NCBI GenBank assembly: GCA_964526785.1
Contig: CAZGMJ010000008.1
Location: 58,994 to 122,993 of the forward strand
Direction: 5' to 3'
Source: CAZGMJ01 sp964526785
GTDB lineage: Bacteria; Planctomycetota; Phycisphaerae; Sedimentisphaerales; Anaerobacaceae
DNA: 64,000 bases
Shown here: piece by piece, positions 60,903 through 64,000 of the stretch
How positions within the stretch are numbered: the stretch's first letter is position 1
How the letters are laid out: every line of letters begins with the position of its first letter
Position numbers and translations under genes: made by a program
The notes under the pieces: model-generated
What the model was told of the DNA's origin: nothing
The model's database searches: none
What the model saw: the letters and a program-made list of their open reading frames with translations, nothing else

Positions 60903-62018
60903 ATGGACGATAAGGTAAACATCGCCATCGTAGGACTCGGTTTCGGAGCCGAATTCATCCCCATCTACCAGAAGCATCCCAACGCCAATATGTACGCTAT
61001 CTGCCAGCGGACGCAGGAGAAGCTCGACGCCATCGGCGACTCGTTCGGCGTCGAGGTCCGCTACAGCGACTACGACAAGCTGCTCAAGGACGACAAGATC
61101 GACGCGGTGCATATCAATACGCCGATCCCGGACCACGCCCGGCAGTCCATCAAGGCCCTCAAGGCCGGCAAGCACGTCGCCTGCACCGTGCCGATGGCCA
61201 CGACCGTCGAGGAGTGCCAGGAAATATCGCAACTGGCCCGCGAAACCGGCAAGAAGTACATGATGATGGAAACCGTCGTATACAGCCGGGAGTTTCTGTT
61301 CATCCGCGAGATGTACGAGAAAGGCGAACTGGGCAAGGTCCAGTTCCTCCAGGCCAGTCACCAGCAGGACATGGACGGCTGGCCGGACTACTGGCCGGGC
61401 CTGCCGCCGATGCACTACGCCACGCACTGCGTCGGGCCGTGCCTCGGGCTGACGCGAGACATGGCCGAGTACGTCTCCTGCTTCGGCTCCGGCCGCATCC
61501 GCGAAGAGCTCATCCCGAAGTACAACTCGCCGTTCGCGGTCGAAACGGCCCATATCCAGTTCAAGGACTCCGACGTCTGCGCCCGGGTGTACCGTTCGCT
61601 GTTCGACACGGCCAGGCAGTACCGCGAGAGCTTCGACGTCTACGGCTCCAGGAAGGCCTTCGAATGGCCGCTGATCGAGGGCGAAGACCCCGTGATCCAC
61701 ACCGCCAAGAAGCTCGAATCCGAGATTCCCGAGCGGGTCAAGGTGCCCGATTACGCCCATCTGCTGCCCGAGCCGATTCAGATGTTCACCACCAGGGGCG
61801 TGTACGACATGGACGAGCACAAGCACCTGTCGTTCACGCAGGGCGGTGGGCACGGGGGCTCGCATCCGCATCTGGCCCATGAGTTCCTCATGAGCCTGAT
61901 CGAGGATCGCGATCCGTTCCCGAACGCCCGGCAGTCGGCGAACTGGACGTCCGTGGGCATTCTGGCGCACGAATCGGCGATGAAGGGCGGCGAACCGCTC
62001 AAGATCCCGGACTTCTAA
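60903..62018 (+). CDS. Gfo/Idh/MocA-family oxidoreductase
   Basis: A 371-residue NAD(P)-dependent sugar dehydrogenase-like protein. The Rossmann motif is VGLGFGAEF (10-18). INTPIPDHARQSIKALKAGKHV follows. The EKP segment that normally carries the catalytic lysine reads CTVPM (94-98), so a key residue is missing. The C-terminal domain has HYATHCVGPCLGL and QGGGHGGSHPHLAHEFL. The substrate is unknown; planctomycete members often act in breakdown of unusual or sulfated sugars. AAAGGA about six bases upstream supports the start. Confidence 0.87.
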   Translation: MDDKVNIAIVGLGFGAEFIPIYQKHPNANMYAICQRTQEKLDAIGDSFGVEVRYSDYDKLLKDDKIDAVHINTPIPDHARQSIKALKAGKHVACTVPMATTVEECQEISQLARETGKKYMMMETVVYSREFLFIREMYEKGELGKVQFLQASHQQDMDGWPDYWPGLPPMHYATHCVGPCLGLTRDMAEYVSCFGSGRIREELIPKYNSPFAVETAHIQFKDSDVCARVYRSLFDTARQYRESFDVYGSRKAFEWPLIEGEDPVIHTAKKLESEIPERVKVPDYAHLLPEPIQMFTTRGVYDMDEHKHLSFTQGGGHGGSHPHLAHEFLMSLIEDRDPFPNARQSANWTSVGILAHESAMKGGEPLKIPDF

Positions 62019-62066
62019 TCGGGCCGTATGTTCGAGCGGCAGATGGGCTCGCTGTCGCGTCTTTTC

Positions 62067-62340
62067 GGGCGGTTAGGCTCGGTTTCAGACCGTTTCCGGC
62101 GGCTTCTGGCCGTTTCCGGCCGGTCTGGGCGGTTAGGCTCGGTTTCAGACCGTTTCCGGCGGCTTCTGGCCGTTTCCGGCCNNNNNNNNNNNNNNNNNNN
62201 NNNNNNNNNNNNNNNNNNNNNNNNNNNNNNNNNNNNNNNNNNNNNNNNNNNNNNNNNNNNNNNNNNNNNNNNNNNNNNNNNGGTCTGGGCTGTTATGCTC
62301 GGTTTCGGGCTGGTTCTGGTGGCTTCTGGCCGTTTCAAAC
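62067..62340. repeat. 60-bp tandem repeat interrupted by the assembly gap
   Basis: One complete 60-bp unit (62067-62126), a second from 62127 up to the gap, and a degenerate one after it (from about 62286). Each good unit contains the inverted repeat GGCCG-tttc-CGGCC. Frames run through it in both directions only because 60 is a multiple of 3. The sequence from 62341 to 62491 is a decayed version with no clear gene. Confidence 0.8.
62182..62281. other. Assembly gap of 100 Ns
   Basis: Exactly 100 N, a placeholder length, inside the 60-bp tandem repeat. The true number of repeat units is unknown. Confidence 0.99.
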
Positions 62341-62491
62341 CGGTTTCGGGCGGCGTCGGGCCGTTCGGTGCCTTTGGGGCCGTTTATGGGCCGTTCGACC
62401 GTGTTTTGAGGCTCTTTCGGCTCGCTTTTCGGCTATTGAGCGGCGTTTTTCGCTGGTTTTGGCCGGTTTTGTGTGTGTTTTCGGCGGGTTT

Positions 62492-62857
62492 TTATACGGT
62501 TTGTGCGGCCGGGGCGCCTATTTCCTGATGTGGTTTGAGGGTCAGGGGCTTTTCGAACTGCACGCCGATGCGATAGATCGATGGGCTGATCTGGTCTATT
62601 CGGCGGATTGTGGCCGTTCGCATAAGGTTTATCTGTCCGTCGGCGGGGTCGGACGACCGCGGCAGGCCGAACTGGACGGAGATTTCCGTACCAGTTTCGA
62701 GTCTCGCCGCCTCAGGGCTACAGGTGAACGCCATTCCACCGCTACTGACGTCCACCATAAGGCCCTGATATAGGTTCTGAGCGAAGTCGTCCGAGAACAT
62801 TACCGGCCATTTGTGCTCGAGTCGCTCTTCCGTTCGTCTTTCTCTGCCATCAGTCAT
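62492..62857 (-). CDS. PilZ-domain protein
   Basis: A 121-residue single-domain protein likely to bind cyclic di-GMP. The N-terminal Arg motif is ERRTEERLEHKWPV and the second signature is DVSSGGMAF (D-x-S-x-x-G). Strands such as GTEISVQFGLP and YRIGVQFEKPL complete the barrel. The ATG at 62857 follows GAGGG by eight bases; a longer frame upstream would run antisense through the phosphodiesterase gene. PilZ proteins control motility, adhesion or exopolysaccharide; the partner here is unknown. Confidence 0.87.
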   Translation of the reverse strand: MTDGRERRTEERLEHKWPVMFSDDFAQNLYQGLMVDVSSGGMAFTCSPEAARLETGTEISVQFGLPRSSDPADGQINLMRTATIRRIDQISPSIYRIGVQFEKPLTLKPHQEIGAPAAQTV

Positions 62858-63106
62858 TGCAATACCCTCTAGTTGCTTCTTACATTGCCAGAGTGGGATA
62901 TCGGCCGATTTCGGGGGGCACTTCAGCAGGTTTCGGCCTTTGTGGGCGCGGGAAATGCCGTGTGCGCGCCGGCGCGGGGTCGTGCTAATCCGGGCCCGGC
63001 GGGGCCAGGGTGAACCGGTTGGGGGGACAGGTGGTGGCGGGGTCCGGCCGGAGCGGCTATAATCGGCCGGAAGAATCGATCTGTATATGCAGCATAAGGG
63101 GTTTCG
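62858..63106. promoter_or_regulatory. Divergent intergenic region between the PilZ and phosphodiesterase genes
   Basis: 249 bases that should hold both promoters. The PilZ ribosome site (GAGGG, minus strand) and the phosphodiesterase one (AAGGGG, plus strand) are visible. I did not find clear -35/-10 pairs. Confidence 0.4.
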
Positions 63107-63925
63107 ATGAAGTATTCGTGTTTGGTGGCGTTGTGTTGCGTGGTTGCGGGGGTGTCCGGTTGCGGGCGACCTGTTGAGATTATCGCCCATCGGGGAGCGT
63201 CGCATCTGGCGCCTGAGAATACGATGGCGGCGGTCGAGCTTGCGTGGGAGCAGGGTGTGGACGTCGAGGTGGACGTGCATTTGTCGGGCGACGGGGAGAT
63301 TGTGGTGATTCACGATGCGACGACCAGGCACATTACGGGGACGGAGCTGGAGGTGGCCGGGGCGACGGTGGCGGAGCTTCGCGAGCTGGATTACGGCGGC
63401 TTCAAGGGGCCGGAGTATGCCGGCGAGCCGATTCCGCTGCTGAGCGATGTGCTGGCGGGCATTCCGGCCGGGCGTAAGCTGTATGTGGAGATCAAGTGCG
63501 GGCCGGAGATTCTGCCGGTCCTGCAGCGGCGGATCAGTCAGAGCGGCATGGCGTCGCGGGTGGTTATTATCGGGTTCGATCTGGAGACGGTCGCGGCGGC
63601 GAAGAGGCTGCTCGGGCTGCCGACGTACTGGCTCGTGGGCACGAAGAAGACGGAGGAGACGGAGGAGTGGATCCCGCACGATCCGGCGCTTGTCGCGACG
63701 GCGCGGGAGCGTGGGCTGGACGGGCTGGATGTGCATTATGCGGGATTGAGCGAGCGGTTCGTGCAGGCGGCGACGGAGGCGGGGCAGAAGCTGTACGTGT
63801 GGACGGTGGATAAGCCGGAGGTGGCCGTACGGATGGCGCGGATGGGCGTAGCGGGGATTACGACGAACCGGCCTGCCTGGCTGAGGAGCCAGATTGCGGG
63901 GCAGGTGCGGGTAGCCGGGCCGTAG
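63107..63925 (+). CDS. Glycerophosphodiester phosphodiesterase lipoprotein
   Basis: A 272-residue GDPD-family TIM-barrel enzyme that splits glycerophosphodiesters to glycerol 3-phosphate and an alcohol. A signal with lipobox VSGC (Cys19) places it on the membrane surface. Catalytic and metal residues are present: His28-Arg29 (IAHRGASH), Glu37 (APENTM), Glu54 and Asp56 (VEVDVH), His69 (VIHDATT), and Glu/Lys in YVEIKCG. The end is GVAGITTNRPAWL. AAGGGG six bases upstream supports the start. Its G-rich coding strand differs in look from the neighbours. The 75 bases after it show nothing. Confidence 0.92.
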   Translation: MKYSCLVALCCVVAGVSGCGRPVEIIAHRGASHLAPENTMAAVELAWEQGVDVEVDVHLSGDGEIVVIHDATTRHITGTELEVAGATVAELRELDYGGFKGPEYAGEPIPLLSDVLAGIPAGRKLYVEIKCGPEILPVLQRRISQSGMASRVVIIGFDLETVAAAKRLLGLPTYWLVGTKKTEETEEWIPHDPALVATARERGLDGLDVHYAGLSERFVQAATEAGQKLYVWTVDKPEVAVRMARMGVAGITTNRPAWLRSQIAGQVRVAGP

Positions 63926-64000
63926 GCGATAGCTGTTGGGATGCAGGGTGTCTGTGAACATTTTAGGGCAGTGTGGCCTTTTGCCAATAGTTGTTCCACT

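Noticed and set aside
62028..62528. Frames reading through the 60-bp repeat and the gap on both strands
   Set aside because: They exist because the repeat length is a multiple of 3 and the Ns cannot supply stops. There is no start signal or plausible protein.
62858..63961. A long minus-strand extension of the PilZ gene
   Set aside because: The extension is the antisense of the phosphodiesterase gene, Arg/His/Pro-rich, while the ATG at 62857 has a good ribosome site and starts the PilZ domain directly.

Overview
The window looks like a planctomycete, most likely of the class Phycisphaerae. The evidence is indirect: very large secreted parallel beta-helix proteins, C-terminal dockerin-like tails ending in acidic 'DLNNDCYVN...' motifs, a DUF1559-style pseudopilin with a late HGDG/DGH motif, a secretin with a Gly/Met-rich insert, and a moderately high GC content. 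Pyruvate:ferredoxin oxidoreductase suggests an anaerobic or fermentative life. The sequence is a draft assembly with one 100-N gap at 62182-62281.

Layout. 1-12.1 kb, minus strand: an exopolysaccharide export operon, transcribed in the order Wza-like outer-membrane lipoprotein, exosortase, EpsI-like partner, giant TPR protein, Wzc-type chain-length/tyrosine-kinase protein. It closes with a hairpin terminator and is followed by a truncated sugar-nucleotide epimerase. 12.6-17.2 kb: pyruvate:ferredoxin oxidoreductase with a structured leader, followed by a lipoprotein. 17.4-21.5 kb: a zinc-ribbon protein, a YacP/Rae1-like nuclease, and a pyrR-pyrB-pyrC pyrimidine operon with a clear promoter. 21.5-25.0 kb, plus strand: two secreted dockerin-tailed proteins (a subtilase-like protein and a metallophosphoesterase). 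25.1-27.8 kb: aroA and a strongly divergent chorismate synthase homologue.

28.1-50.2 kb is a single minus-strand gene for a secreted protein of about 7,360 residues. It carries a subtilisin domain, seven beta-helix modules with InlB-like linkers, an embedded VWA domain, a NIDO domain, a caspase-like domain, a dockerin-like segment and three Fn3-like repeats. It follows a secretin gene (50.3-53.9 kb) that reads the same way, so the secretin may belong to the machinery that exports such proteins (inference). Divergent from the secretin is tsaB, followed by a nucleoside transporter, a pseudopilin, a STAND-like ATPase with near-identical TPR repeats, a small secreted protein, a Gfo/Idh/MocA oxidoreductase, a 60-bp tandem repeat around the assembly gap, a PilZ protein and a glycerophosphodiester phosphodiesterase.

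The strongest candidate for something undescribed is the giant protein. It combines a complete-looking subtilisin triad with a caspase His/Cys dyad, and VWA and NIDO domains are inserted at the same place in two consecutive repeat modules. Second-tier points are a motif-repeat linker in the Wza-like protein, the chorismate synthase homologue lacking a catalytic His, and a long hairpin in the pyruvate oxidoreductase leader.
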